Assembly (NCBI RefSeq): GCF_013839425.1 | Contig: NZ_JACDNP010000007.1 | Coordinates: 81,161 to 145,160 of the forward strand | Length of the DNA: 64,000 nt | DNA from: Halorhabdus salina | GTDB lineage: Archaea; Halobacteriota; Halobacteria; Halobacteriales; Haloarculaceae | Direction of reading: 5' to 3' | In this document: one piece after another, positions 23,709 through 32,863 of the stretch | Numbering within the stretch: the stretch's first letter is position 1 | Layout of the letters: the number at the start of each line of letters is the position of its first letter | The notes under the pieces: model-generated | The model's database searches: none | Told to the model about the DNA's origin: nothing | What the model saw: only the letters and a program-made list of their open reading frames with translations | Position numbers and translations under genes: made by a program

Positions 23709-25721
23709 ATGAGCGAGTCAGCCGAGGGTCGTCATCTCCTCCGGGTCGGGGACAATCCGGATGGTCCCCCGCTGCCGGCCGACGCGCTACGATCCCGGGC
23801 AGGGACCGTAGCGGTGGACACTGAACGTGATTTCCAAGCCGCCCGCTCGCAGGTCGAATCCGGGGCCGTCGACTGCGTGATCGCCGACCACTCCGCGGAT
23901 GGATTCGACGGGTTGTCGCTGCTTGAAGCGATTCGACAGACGCGCCCGAACTTTCCGGTGTTCTTGCTCCCGACGAGTGACGACGGCGACGTCGCACGGC
24001 GCGCCGTCAGGGCCGACGTGACGGCATTCGTCCCGCAGTCCTCGCCGGATCTTGCGACGCAGGTTCTCGAGGAACTCGACGACGCCGTGCCCGCCACCCA
24101 CGAAGATCGGATCAGGATGCCGATCCACGACCGGACGGCAACCGAGGAGCAACGTCTCAAAGAGCGCGCCTTAGACGAGGCCCCGGTCGGGATCACGATC
24201 GGCGATGCGACCGAGCCGGACGAGCCCCTGATCTACGTCAACGACTCCTTCGAGGCAATCACCGGCTACGACAAGGAGGAGGCGATCGGCGTCAACTGTC
24301 GATTCCTGCAGGGCGAAGACACCGACGCCGAGACGACCGTCGAGATCCGCGAGGCCGTCGAAAATGAAGCGCCAGTGTCGGCCGAACTATTGAACTACCG
24401 AAAAGACGGTTCGACGTTCTGGAACAACCTGGCTATCTCGCCGATCCGCGACGACGACGGCGACGTGACCAACTTCGTCGCCTTCCAGCAGGACGTGACC
24501 GAGCGCAAGGAAGCCGAAGCCGCGATCCGGGAGGAACGAGAGACGCTCCGTCGGTTGCTCGATCGCGTCGAGGGGCTCGTTGGTGACCTCTCTGAAATCC
24601 TGGTCCGGGCGAACAATCGGACCGAGATCCACCAGATGACGGTCGATCGAATCGGCTCCGGTGAGGAGTTCGACCGGGCCTGGATCGGCACGTACGATCC
24701 GACCGCCCACACCGTCTCAATCGCGGAGTATAGCGAGGACGGTCCCGAGGCCGTGAGGATTGCTCTCGACGAGGGTCGACCGGGCGCTGATCGTATCGCG
24801 GCGGCCCTCGAAACGGATTCGATTCAGCGACTCGGTGACGCGACGACACTCGACCCACCAGTCGGCTTCGACTCGGGGCAGGCTGGGTCGGGCGTGCTCA
24901 TTCCGCTCTCCTATCGCCGGACGACCTACGGCGTCCTTTCGGTTTTCGACGCCGACCCGGCGGCCTTTGACGAGACTGAACGGGCGATTCTGGGCGCGCT
25001 CGGTCGGGTGATCGGCGCGGCGATCAACGACGTCCTCAGCAAGCGGACGGTCACGACTGACGTCACGATTACGATTGAAGTCGATCTCCAGGACCCGTCG
25101 CTGTTCCTCGTTAACCTCGCGAATACGGCGACCGACCCGATCGTCTATCGTGGTACCCAGGTCCACGATGACGGGCGCGTCGCGTTCCTGTTTGCCGTCT
25201 CCGAAGCCGACGAAGCCGCAGTCCTCGGGGCCGAGGACCGCTACGAGGCCGTCACGGACGTGTCAGTCCTCTCGACGGCCGACGGGGAGTGTGTCGTCGA
25301 GATCGTCACCGCTGGCGCAGAGTTCGTCGACGCACTCGCGAGCTACGGGGCAGATGTCGAGACGATCTCGATCGACAACGAGAGCGTTCGCGTCCGCTTT
25401 ACCGTCGCTACCGAGCAAAATGGCCGGGCGATCGTCGAGGAACTCGAAACGGCCTACGACGTTGTCGAACTGATCGCGTATCACGAGTCCGAGGACGCCG
25501 ACGAGACTCCGCGATCGTTCGCGGCAGCTGTCGAGGCCGAGCTGACCGATCGGCAACTGACGGCACTGAAAAAGGCCTACACGAGTGGATTCTTCGAGTG
25601 GCCCCGCCAGTGTGAGGGTGAGGATCTCGCCGAATCGATGGATGTGGTTCCCTCGACGTACTATCAGCACCTCCGGACGGCCGAGAAGAAACTCATGCGA
25701 GCGTTCTTCGAAGACGACTAA
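23709..25721 (+). CDS. bat: Bat bacterioopsin activator with intact LOV photosensor domain
   Basis: 670 residues from ATG 23709. Residues 1-125 resemble a receiver with Asp60, but the acidic start and the Lys are lost, so it is degenerate. Residues 150-268 form a PAS domain with the full LOV signature GVNCRFLQG (Cys197), plus Asn229 (NYRKDG), Asn239 (FWNN) and Gln260 (FQQD) at flavin-contacting positions. A coiled linker, a GAF domain (about 290-450), a Bat-type domain (about 455-600) and HTH_10 (about 612-668) follow. Bat activates bop, brp and carotenoid genes in Halobacterium. It lies 48 bp after crtI, so probably brp-crtI-bat is one transcript. Confidence 0.88.
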   Translation: MSESAEGRHLLRVGDNPDGPPLPADALRSRAGTVAVDTERDFQAARSQVESGAVDCVIADHSADGFDGLSLLEAIRQTRPNFPVFLLPTSDDGDVARRAVRADVTAFVPQSSPDLATQVLEELDDAVPATHEDRIRMPIHDRTATEEQRLKERALDEAPVGITIGDATEPDEPLIYVNDSFEAITGYDKEEAIGVNCRFLQGEDTDAETTVEIREAVENEAPVSAELLNYRKDGSTFWNNLAISPIRDDDGDVTNFVAFQQDVTERKEAEAAIREERETLRRLLDRVEGLVGDLSEILVRANNRTEIHQMTVDRIGSGEEFDRAWIGTYDPTAHTVSIAEYSEDGPEAVRIALDEGRPGADRIAAALETDSIQRLGDATTLDPPVGFDSGQAGSGVLIPLSYRRTTYGVLSVFDADPAAFDETERAILGALGRVIGAAINDVLSKRTVTTDVTITIEVDLQDPSLFLVNLANTATDPIVYRGTQVHDDGRVAFLFAVSEADEAAVLGAEDRYEAVTDVSVLSTADGECVVEIVTAGAEFVDALASYGADVETISIDNESVRVRFTVATEQNGRAIVEELETAYDVVELIAYHESEDADETPRSFAAAVEAELTDRQLTALKKAYTSGFFEWPRQCEGEDLAESMDVVPSTYYQHLRTAEKKLMRAFFEDD

Positions 25722-25774
25722 CCCACTCTCTGTGAGCGATGACTTCCCCGACTGCCACCGCCTTCCGGTGGTTA

Positions 25775-26203
25775 TTATTCAAGATAGGACCGGAGCGTCT
25801 GCAGTGTCGCCGTCACCGCTTGCTCGATTCTCGTTTCGATGACACTCGTCGGGATGGCATCGAGGACGGCCGCCGGCAGCCGGACCGCCATCGAGCAGGT
25901 TACCCGCGTCCCGTTGTCAGTGGCGGCAAGCCGATACCGGACCGTTCCATCAAGTGCACCGGACAGCGAGCGGACGAGCCGGGTCGGTGGGCGACGGAGG
26001 CTGTCGGTCAGCTGGCCCGAAAGCGTGACGCCGGCGAGTTCGTATTCATACCGGGTCGTAAACCCTTCCTCTGGCGGCGTCGCGCTGACGGTGATCAGGC
26101 CGGGCGTAATCTTCACCTGGTTTCGGGGGTCAGCCAGGAATTGGAAGCCCGTCCTGGGGGGCACGCCGACCGTGATCGAAGCTTCGTGTGTGAACACTTC
26201 CAA
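25775..26203 (-). CDS. SRPBCC/START-like small-ligand-binding protein
   Basis: 142 residues with the helix-grip pattern of SRPBCC proteins: first strand EVFTHEASITVGVPPRTGFQFLADPRN, central strands ending GTRVTCSMAVRL, and a long amphipathic C-terminal helix from about residue 120. The family holds hydrophobic ligands or acts as cyclase-like enzymes. Its position inside the carotenoid-rhodopsin locus, convergent with bat, makes a carotenoid or retinal ligand tempting, but nothing in the sequence proves it. Confidence 0.65.
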   Translation of the reverse strand: MEVFTHEASITVGVPPRTGFQFLADPRNQVKITPGLITVSATPPEEGFTTRYEYELAGVTLSGQLTDSLRRPPTRLVRSLSGALDGTVRYRLAATDNGTRVTCSMAVRLPAAVLDAIPTSVIETRIEQAVTATLQTLRSYLE

Positions 26204-26427
26204 TCACCACTCCGAGGTGGATACACGCGGCGAGCGGTCGGTGTCCCGTAACGACACCTGGCTCGACCGCTATACGCTGGTTCGTTCGTCACCAAGTTGT
26301 AGCTTGTACCGAACTGATTTGGTCGCGTGTCAATCGGTACTGACCACAGTTGCAGTGGCAGTGCATCGTCAGCAGCGGATTCAGAACGCGCCCACACACT
26401 TTGGCGTCGAAGCGGCTGCGTTACCGA
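26204..26427. other. Intergenic region upstream of the crtY promoter
   Basis: No gene recognised here. Composition is slightly AT-richer than the flanks and includes a TTGTAGCTTGTACC-type stretch near 26300. It should hold the promoter of the SRPBCC gene at its left end. The right end leads into the candidate activating site at 26428. Confidence 0.4.
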
Positions 26428-26443
26428 CCCCAATTGAGTGGGT
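26428..26443. promoter_or_regulatory. Candidate Bat upstream activating site at crtY
   Basis: The minus strand reads ACCCACTCAATTGGGG, matching the brp site in the order ACCCA-n-TCA-n-TTGGG. It lies 42 bp before the small ORF at 26486. An AT-rich CTTTTG at 26447-26452 just downstream could be the TATA element. Confidence 0.6.
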
Positions 26444-26485
26444 GGACTTTTGAGGCGTGATGCGGACGTAGCTGTACTATCAGCC

Positions 26486-26608
26486 ATGGAAAACCGAGCG
26501 ACCGTCGCGATAGGGACAGATGACTGGGTCTGCCTGACAGTGCTGAGCGTTCCAGGGGACGACGCTCGGACTGTCCTGTCGGTCCCGGTGGGGGCGATAT
26601 GGTCCTGA
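26486..26608 (+). CDS. Possible 40-residue leader ORF overlapping crtY
   Basis: ATG at 26486 to TGA at 26606-26608 encodes 40 residues beginning MENRATVAIGTDDWVCL, with no known motif. Its stop overlaps the first codons of crtY in another frame, the arrangement of translationally coupled genes. Its distance from the candidate activating site (42 bp) resembles that at brp (36 bp), so it would be the first ORF on the crtY transcript. It could equally be untranslated leader. Confidence 0.3.
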   Translation: MENRATVAIGTDDWVCLTVLSVPGDDARTVLSVPVGAIWS

Positions 26609-27357
26609 CCTACCTGCAATTCACGCTGCTGTTCGTCGGCGTGCCGATTGTCGCCCTCGCCACAGCCCTGTTCGTCACTCATCGGTTTCATCCGGCACAG
26701 CTTGCAGGCACGGGGCTGTTACTCGGCGTCGCCCTCGTCTATACGCTCCCGTGGGATGCTTATCTTATCCGGACGGGCGTCTGGGAATACGGCTCGATCG
26801 TCGTCGGGCACGTCGGAGCCGTCCCCTACGAGGAAGTGCTGTTCATCGGGGGCCAGACCGTGTTGACCGGGCTGTGGACGGCGATGGTGGTCCGGCCAGA
26901 CGGGGCGGGATCGTCCGTCACGCCACGGCAGCGAGCAGCTGGCGTCGTGGGTGGGCTACTCGTCGGTGCGCTGGGCCTGCTCGCTCTGACCGCGACGACG
27001 TTCCGGTATCTCGGTGCAATCTTGGCGTGGGCAGGGCCAGTGCTTGCCCTTCAGTGGGGGTTTGGCTGGCCCGTCCTGCTGGCAAGAGGGCGTGGCGTAT
27101 TGGGCGCGCTGGCAGTGCCCACGGCGTATCTCTGGGTGGCCGATCGGCTGGCAATCGGCCTCGGGCTGTGGACGTTCTCGCCGACGTACACGACCGGCGT
27201 GACGTTGCTCGGCCTCCCGATCGAGGAAGCGATGTTCTTCCTGATGACGAATCTCTTCCTCGTCCAGGGACTGGTCCTGTTCGGCTGGGTCGTCGAACGC
27301 GGCGCGCTTCCGTCACTCTCGGCGCTCCTTGGAACCGTTCCGGAGCGAACGAAGTGA
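26599..27357 (+). CDS. crtY: Lycopene beta-cyclase, fused CrtYc-CrtYd type
   Basis: 252-residue membrane protein with about seven hydrophobic segments in two homologous halves. Each half shows the small-subunit cyclase pattern: half 1 LPWDAYLIRTGVWEYG and VPYEEVLFIGGQ; half 2 VADRLAIGLGLWTFS and LPIEEAMFFLMTN. The paired acidic EE motifs are the probable catalytic acids that cyclise the lycopene ends to beta-rings. This is the haloarchaeal fused form of the heterodimeric CrtYcd of actinobacteria. The product beta-carotene is the substrate for Brp. It overlaps the 40-residue ORF. Confidence 0.9.
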   Translation: MVLTYLQFTLLFVGVPIVALATALFVTHRFHPAQLAGTGLLLGVALVYTLPWDAYLIRTGVWEYGSIVVGHVGAVPYEEVLFIGGQTVLTGLWTAMVVRPDGAGSSVTPRQRAAGVVGGLLVGALGLLALTATTFRYLGAILAWAGPVLALQWGFGWPVLLARGRGVLGALAVPTAYLWVADRLAIGLGLWTFSPTYTTGVTLLGLPIEEAMFFLMTNLFLVQGLVLFGWVVERGALPSLSALLGTVPERTK

Positions 27358-27418
27358 ATCGGTCGGCCCCGCGTGCCCGACCGCCCGGCGTATGAGACGA
27401 TCGGCGTCCACCGAGCAG

Positions 27419-28714
27419 TCAATCGTCGGCTGGCGTCGGCTCGACGGGCGGTTCCTGCAAATATGCCTGTCGCGCCGTGAGCACGTAGGCCGTCGTCGCG
27501 ACGGCGATGAATCCGGCAGCCAGGACGAACCCGGCTTCCGTCGAGACGAAATCCATCGTCGTCCCGACGAGGACCGGGCCCGCGACCTGGCCGACTTTCC
27601 AGGAGATCGATCGCAGCGACATCGCACTGGCCACCGAGTCGTACCGTTCGCCCTCGTCGACGAACAGCGACATGCTGGCCGGCAGGCGGATCGAGTCGGC
27701 CACGCCCAAAAGCGAGTACGCGAAAAACAGCGTGACGAAGGCACCACCGAGGACCTGTGTGTCGCCGAGGAGCCCGATCCGTATTGGCTCGATCCGCCCC
27801 TCGAAGAACGCGGCCAGCGGGATGATTGCCGTCCCAACACCATACAGGAACGCACCGAGGGCGACGAAGCGATACTCGTGGCCGAACCGATCCGTGAGCG
27901 TCCCGACGTAGCCCTGCATGAGTGCCTTCGTGAGCTTGCCGCCGGCCATGATCCACCCGATCGCGAACGCGGAGATGCCGAACGTCGTCCGTGCGTAGAT
28001 CGGGAGGAAAATGATGACGGCCATCTTCCCGAAACTGAACGCGAACCGAAAGCCGACCAGTGCCCGGAGCGTCGGCAAGCCGAGCAGCGACCGGAACGCG
28101 TCGAGACCGCCAGCCTCGTCCGGACTTGTCTGCCCGCCGGGATCGTCACGCAGGAACGCCCAGACGAGCAGGAACGAGGCGAGGGTGATCGCCGTCAGTA
28201 CCAGGTACGGCACGGTGAAGCCGTAGGCAAACAGGAGGTAGCCGCCGACCAGATCGCCCAGCAGCGACGAGAACGAGGCGACCTGGTTGTACGAGCCAAG
28301 CCACAGTCCCTGGCTCGCGTTCGGACTGATCTCCCCGACGATCGTTGCCCCCGTGATCCAGAGGACGCTGGCTCCCAGGCCCTGTAGCATTCGGATCAGG
28401 ATGACGTGGACGGCACTGTCGGCGAAGATGAACCCGACGAAGACGGCGACGTTTATCAGAAATCCGGCGAGTAGGTACCGCTTGGCGTTGCCCGTATCGA
28501 CGGACCGCCCCAGCGGCAGGACGACCAGCAACTGCACGATTGCAAAGGAGGTACCGAACAGCCCCTCGACGAAACCGGTCGTCTCGAAGAGGTCGGCGTA
28601 CAGCGCCAGCGCGATGAGAATCGTCGAATACGCTTGACTGCGCGCAAACGCCGTGCCCGCCAACGCGGCAAACTCCCGGTCGCCCAAGAGCGCGACCGAT
28701 CGAAACCGTGTCAC
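27419..28714 (-). CDS. MFS transporter between crtY and bop
   Basis: 431 residues with about twelve membrane segments. The N-terminal half carries LPLGRSVDTGNAKRYLLAG, an MFS loop 2-3 motif, and RMLQGLGASVLWITGATIVGE, the motif of helices 4-5. The C-terminal half has a second loop motif GTLTDRFGHEYRF. The substrate is not predictable. It starts with GTG 100 bp after the bop stop on the same strand; T-runs in the gap suggest a bop terminator, so it may have its own promoter. It is convergent with crtY. Confidence 0.8.
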   Translation of the reverse strand: MTRFRSVALLGDREFAALAGTAFARSQAYSTILIALALYADLFETTGFVEGLFGTSFAIVQLLVVLPLGRSVDTGNAKRYLLAGFLINVAVFVGFIFADSAVHVILIRMLQGLGASVLWITGATIVGEISPNASQGLWLGSYNQVASFSSLLGDLVGGYLLFAYGFTVPYLVLTAITLASFLLVWAFLRDDPGGQTSPDEAGGLDAFRSLLGLPTLRALVGFRFAFSFGKMAVIIFLPIYARTTFGISAFAIGWIMAGGKLTKALMQGYVGTLTDRFGHEYRFVALGAFLYGVGTAIIPLAAFFEGRIEPIRIGLLGDTQVLGGAFVTLFFAYSLLGVADSIRLPASMSLFVDEGERYDSVASAMSLRSISWKVGQVAGPVLVGTTMDFVSTEAGFVLAAGFIAVATTAYVLTARQAYLQEPPVEPTPADD

Positions 28715-28814
28715 GAGAGACCGTTTTTGTGGGTTGTTTACGTGGGAAGAAAAATCTCTCGAACTCTCTTCTCGGCGACGTGGCGCGAAAAATGGATTCG
28801 GGGTGGAGCCGCGT

Positions 28815-29600
28815 TCAGTCGGCTGCGTGTGCGGATCCGCTGGACGCCGGCGCGGCGTCGTCCAGCACGTTGTGACTACGCAGCAGGATGATCCCGAAGA
28901 TCACCTTCGCGGTCACGTCCAGCACGGCGAAGCCGGCCGTCTCGGGGCCGATCCCGATGACGCCGACACCTTCGGTTCCGATGATCCACCAGATCGGGTA
29001 AACCAGCCAGAGGATTCCGATCATGTTCCGGAGCAGTTTGAACGTACTCCGCGTGTCCGGCGACAACTCGTTGGCTTTGGCCGTCAGGGTCGAGAACAGG
29101 AAGTACAGCAACACCAGCAGGAAACCAGTGGAGACGCCCCACCAGACGATGCGGAGCGCCTCGGCCTCAAGTCCGGCCGCGCCGGTGAACTGCAGTGTTG
29201 CGACGACACCCGTGAGGATCATCAACACGTCCAGGCCGACGAGCGTCGAGGTGGTGTTCCGATCAGCACCCGCGAGCAACGCGATGTCGTACAACAACAG
29301 CGGCGTCGTCAGGATCCAGTCGGTGTACCGGGCCCAGTAGATGGTTTCAGGCTCCTCGAAACTGGTCCCGATGATGTCGTTGACGATTTCGATCGGCAAC
29401 CGGCCGAACCCTGTCGCCATCGCCAGGTAGTTCACGAACGCGATCGCCGCGATGAACGTTGTGACGATGTAAAACTTCTTTCGCCGGGAATCCTGTACGT
29501 TCCAGCCTGTCGCGATGAAGTACAGCATCCCCAGGAACATTCCTGCCGTGCCTGCCCACAGTGATATGTTTGTCAGGTCTGCCATGCTACAACTACCCAT
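28815..29600 (-). CDS. bop: Bacteriorhodopsin-type proton pump (cruxrhodopsin-like)
   Basis: 261-residue, seven-helix microbial rhodopsin. Helix C reads [15 protein letters not shown]: Arg91, proton acceptor Asp94 (BR Asp85) and proton donor Asp105 (BR Asp96), with Thr98/Thr99 and Leu102 at the BR 89/90/93 positions. The release pair Glu210 and Glu220 (BR 194/204), Asp228 and the retinal Lys232 (DVTAKVIFG) are all present, so this should be an outward green-absorbing proton pump, not a halide pump or sensory rhodopsin. LLLYD and the [10 protein letters not shown] tail resemble cruxrhodopsins. The ATG at 29600 is supported by a TATA-like box 20-27 bp upstream; 29585 is an alternative. Confidence 0.95.
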   Translation of the reverse strand: MGSCSMADLTNISLWAGTAGMFLGMLYFIATGWNVQDSRRKKFYIVTTFIAAIAFVNYLAMATGFGRLPIEIVNDIIGTSFEEPETIYWARYTDWILTTPLLLYDIALLAGADRNTTSTLVGLDVLMILTGVVATLQFTGAAGLEAEALRIVWWGVSTGFLLVLLYFLFSTLTAKANELSPDTRSTFKLLRNMIGILWLVYPIWWIIGTEGVGVIGIGPETAGFAVLDVTAKVIFGIILLRSHNVLDDAAPASSGSAHAAD

Positions 29601-29619
29601 TGTTGCCGGTTCTGGGTAA

Positions 29620-29627
29620 CTATCGTA
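29620..29627 (-). promoter_or_regulatory. TATA-like box of bop
   Basis: The minus strand reads TACGATAG, 20-27 bp before the ATG at 29600 and directly next to the candidate activating site. It is a weak TATA element, as expected for a promoter that depends on an activator. Confidence 0.45.
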
Positions 29628-29642
29628 CCAAATCAATTCGGT
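29627..29642. promoter_or_regulatory. Candidate Bat upstream activating site at bop
   Basis: ACCAAATCAATTCGGT matches the brp site at 13 of 16 positions. It sits immediately upstream of the weak TATA-like box of bop, the same layout as in the Halobacterium bop promoter. The uvrA gene starts 75 bp away on the other strand. Confidence 0.65.
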
Positions 29643-29716
29643 ATCTGACCGGTCACTCACGCGAGACAGGCCTGTACCGACAGGGTTTCACGGATCCGGG
29701 CCGTGGCATACTCCGA

Positions 29717-32695
29717 ATGAGCAAGGACGTCATCGAGGTCCGCGGGGCCGAACAGCACAACCTCAAGGACGTCGATTGTGAGATTCCGCGCGAGGAACTG
29801 ACGGTCGTCACCGGCCTTTCCGGGTCGGGCAAGTCCTCGCTGGCCTTCGAAACGATCTACGCTGAGGGGCAGCGTCGATACATCGAATCGCTGTCCGCCT
29901 ATGCCCGTAATTTTCTCGGCCAGATGGACAAACCACAGGTCGAATCGGTCGAGGGACTCTCGCCTGCGATCTCCATCGACCAGAAGAACGCCGCCAACAA
30001 TCCCCGCTCGACGGTCGGGACCGTCACGGAACTGCACGACTATCTCCGCCTCCTCTATGCCCGCGTCGGGACGCCACACTGTCCCGAATGTGGCCGTGAG
30101 GTTGGCGAACAGAGCGCCGAGAACATGGTCTCGCGGATCCTCGACCTCCCCGAGGGGACGAAACTCAAGATCGCCGCGCCGATCGTCCGGGATCAGAAGG
30201 GTGCCTTCGAGGACCGCTTTGACGATCTCGTGAGCGAGGGATACAGTCGCGTCGAGGTCGACGGCGAAGAATACGATCTGACGCTCGACCGGCCCGACCT
30301 CGACGAGAACTTCGATCACACGATCGACGTCATCGTCGACCGCGTCCAGGTCGCCCCCGAGGCCCGCTCGCGGATCACCGACTCAGTCGAGACAGCCCTG
30401 ACCGAAGCCGACGGCGTGCTCAAAGTGATCGTCCCCGATCCGCCCGAAGGAGCCCAACTGGGCGGTGCGAGTGCCCGTTCGACTGGAGACCTCGCTGACG
30501 AGGCCGAGGACGGCGAGGGCGGCGGGTCGGGAGCGGACCGACTCGTCGTTGAGTTCTCCGAAGAACTCGCCTGCACGCATTGTGGCATCGATATCAGCGA
30601 GATCGAGACCCGGAGCTTCTCGTTTAACTCCCCGCACGGTGCCTGTCCGGAGTGTGAAGGGCTCGGGGAAACCAAAGAAGTCAGCGAGGATCTGGTGATT
30701 ACCGACCCCGCCAAGCCACTGAAGCACGTCTTCGAACCCTGGAGTTACAACCGGACGTACTACTCCCGACAGCTTGACAACGTCGCCGAGCACTTCGGCG
30801 TCAGCCTGGAAACGCCCTTCGAGGACCTCGATCCGGCGATTCAGCGCCAGTTCCTCTACGGCACGGACGACCAAGTGCACTTCCAGTGGCAGACCAAGAA
30901 CGGCACCCGCGAGAAGACCGAACGCTTCGAGGGCGTCATCCCGAACCTCGAACGTCGCCACGTCGAGACGGACTCCGATCGGGCGCGTGAACACATCGAG
31001 GAGTTCATGGCCACGACGACGTGCCCCAACTGTGAGGGAACGCGGCTGAAAGCCGAATCGCGGGCCGTCCTCGTCGAGGGAACCTCGATCACCGCAGTCA
31101 ACGAACTGTCGATCGGGGACGCCCTGGCACACTTCGAGGGGATGGAAGACGGAATGAGCGAGCGTGACGCCACGATCGCCACGGAGATTCTCAAGGAGAT
31201 CCGCGCCAGGCTTGGATTCATGGAAGAGGTCGGCCTGGAGTACCTCACGCTCGATCGAGAGGCATCGACACTGTCAGGGGGCGAAAGTCAGCGAATCCGC
31301 TTGGCCACCCAGATCGGCTCGGGACTCGTGGGCGTGCTGTACGTCCTCGACGAGCCCTCGATCGGGCTCCACCAGCGGGACAACGATCGCCTCCTGAACA
31401 CCCTGGCGGAGCTTCGCGACCTCGGGAACACTCTCCTCGTCGTCGAGCACGACACCGAGACGATGCGGCGGGCGGACAACATCGTCGATATGGGGCCGGG
31501 CCCAGGCAAACGGGGCGGCGAGATCGTCGTCAATGGACCCTTCGAGGAGGTTCTCGACAGTGAGGCGTCGATTACCGGCGACTACCTGGCCGGCGAACGC
31601 ACGATCCCGGTGCCCGACGACCGTCGGGACCCCGAGGGCTCGTTGAGGATCCAGGGCGCCCGCCAGCACAACCTCACAGACCTGGACGTCGAGATTCCGC
31701 TCGGGACGTTCACCGCGATCACCGGCGTCTCGGGGTCTGGCAAGTCGACGCTGATGCACGACGTGCTTTATAAGGGGCTTGCTCGCGAGATGAACGACAA
31801 CACGAGTGTCGATCCAGGCGAGCACGACGCGATCGACGGGATCGAACAGATCGAGACGGTCCGACTCATCGACCAGTCACCGATCGGTCGGACGCCACGT
31901 TCGAACCCGGCGACCTACACCGACGTCTTCGATCACATCCGCGAACTGTTCGCCGAGACCAACCTCGCCCAGCAGCGCGGCTACGACAAAGGTCGCTTCT
32001 CGTTCAACGTCAAGGGCGGGCGGTGTGAAGCCTGTGGCGGGCAGGGCACGGTCACCATCGACATGAACTTCCTGAGCGACGTGGAGGTCCCCTGTGAGGA
32101 GTGTGGCGGCGACCGGTACAACGCCGAGACCCTGGACGTGACCTACAAGGACGCAACCATCGCAGACGTTTTGGAGATGACCGTCGCCGAAGCCTCCGAG
32201 TTCTTCGAGAGCCACCCCGGGATCCGACGCCGCCTCGAACTGCTGGCAGATGTGGGTCTTGGCTACATGAAACTCGGCCAACCGTCGACGACGCTGTCGG
32301 GCGGGGAGGCCCAGCGCGTCAAACTTGCAGAGGAACTGGGCAAGCAAGACAGCGGTGAGACGCTGTACCTGCTGGACGAGCCGACCACTGGGCTTCACCC
32401 CGAGGACGAGCGAAAGCTGATCGACGTGCTTCATCGTCTGACGGCTGATGGGAACACGGTCGTTGTCATCGAACACGAACTCGACCTTGTGAAGAACGCC
32501 GACCGGATCATCGATCTCGGACCCGAGGGCGGGGAAAACGGAGGGACTGTCGTCGCCCATGGCACACCTGAGGACGTGGCACGGACTGAGGACTCCTACA
32601 CCGGGCAGTACCTCCGGGATCTCCTGCCGGCCATCGACATGGAGGGCCCGCGTGCCGATCGGGAACTCGCCGCCCCGCCAGCGGCCGACGACTAG
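29717..32695 (+). CDS. uvrA: UvrA excinuclease ATPase subunit
   Basis: 992 residues. The first ABC half has Walker [21 protein letters not shown] near residue 36, a zinc module beginning CPECGREV, a second Cys set ([17 protein letters not shown]), [10 protein letters not shown], then signature [12 protein letters not shown]. The second half has [10 protein letters not shown], the zinc finger [14 protein letters not shown] with CEECGGDRY, and [12 protein letters not shown]. UvrA scans DNA for bulky damage such as UV photoproducts and loads UvrB. A roughly 30-residue acidic Gly/Asp/Glu insert near 255-285 looks like a haloarchaeal addition. ATG 29717 matches the usual N-terminus; the frame upstream lies in the bop promoter. 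Confidence 0.97.
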   Translation: MSKDVIEVRGAEQHNLKDVDCEIPREELTVVTGLSGSGKSSLAFETIYAEGQRRYIESLSAYARNFLGQMDKPQVESVEGLSPAISIDQKNAANNPRSTVGTVTELHDYLRLLYARVGTPHCPECGREVGEQSAENMVSRILDLPEGTKLKIAAPIVRDQKGAFEDRFDDLVSEGYSRVEVDGEEYDLTLDRPDLDENFDHTIDVIVDRVQVAPEARSRITDSVETALTEADGVLKVIVPDPPEGAQLGGASARSTGDLADEAEDGEGGGSGADRLVVEFSEELACTHCGIDISEIETRSFSFNSPHGACPECEGLGETKEVSEDLVITDPAKPLKHVFEPWSYNRTYYSRQLDNVAEHFGVSLETPFEDLDPAIQRQFLYGTDDQVHFQWQTKNGTREKTERFEGVIPNLERRHVETDSDRAREHIEEFMATTTCPNCEGTRLKAESRAVLVEGTSITAVNELSIGDALAHFEGMEDGMSERDATIATEILKEIRARLGFMEEVGLEYLTLDREASTLSGGESQRIRLATQIGSGLVGVLYVLDEPSIGLHQRDNDRLLNTLAELRDLGNTLLVVEHDTETMRRADNIVDMGPGPGKRGGEIVVNGPFEEVLDSEASITGDYLAGERTIPVPDDRRDPEGSLRIQGARQHNLTDLDVEIPLGTFTAITGVSGSGKSTLMHDVLYKGLAREMNDNTSVDPGEHDAIDGIEQIETVRLIDQSPIGRTPRSNPATYTDVFDHIRELFAETNLAQQRGYDKGRFSFNVKGGRCEACGGQGTVTIDMNFLSDVEVPCEECGGDRYNAETLDVTYKDATIADVLEMTVAEASEFFESHPGIRRRLELLADVGLGYMKLGQPSTTLSGGEAQRVKLAEELGKQDSGETLYLLDEPTTGLHPEDERKLIDVLHRLTADGNTVVVIEHELDLVKNADRIIDLGPEGGENGGTVVAHGTPEDVARTEDSYTGQYLRDLLPAIDMEGPRADRELAAPPAADD

Positions 32696-32863
32696 CCGCC
32701 GGGCTGTTTTCTTCGCGGAACTGAAACGTTGGCCCCCTGGGTCCGTCATGGACACCAGGTCGGTCGAACTGGACGATCGACTCGTCGTCGTGACCGGTGA
32801 CCGGTGGTCACGGCAGTGTCGACCGTGAAGACCTATACTTCTCGACCCCGTGGCCAAGAACAC

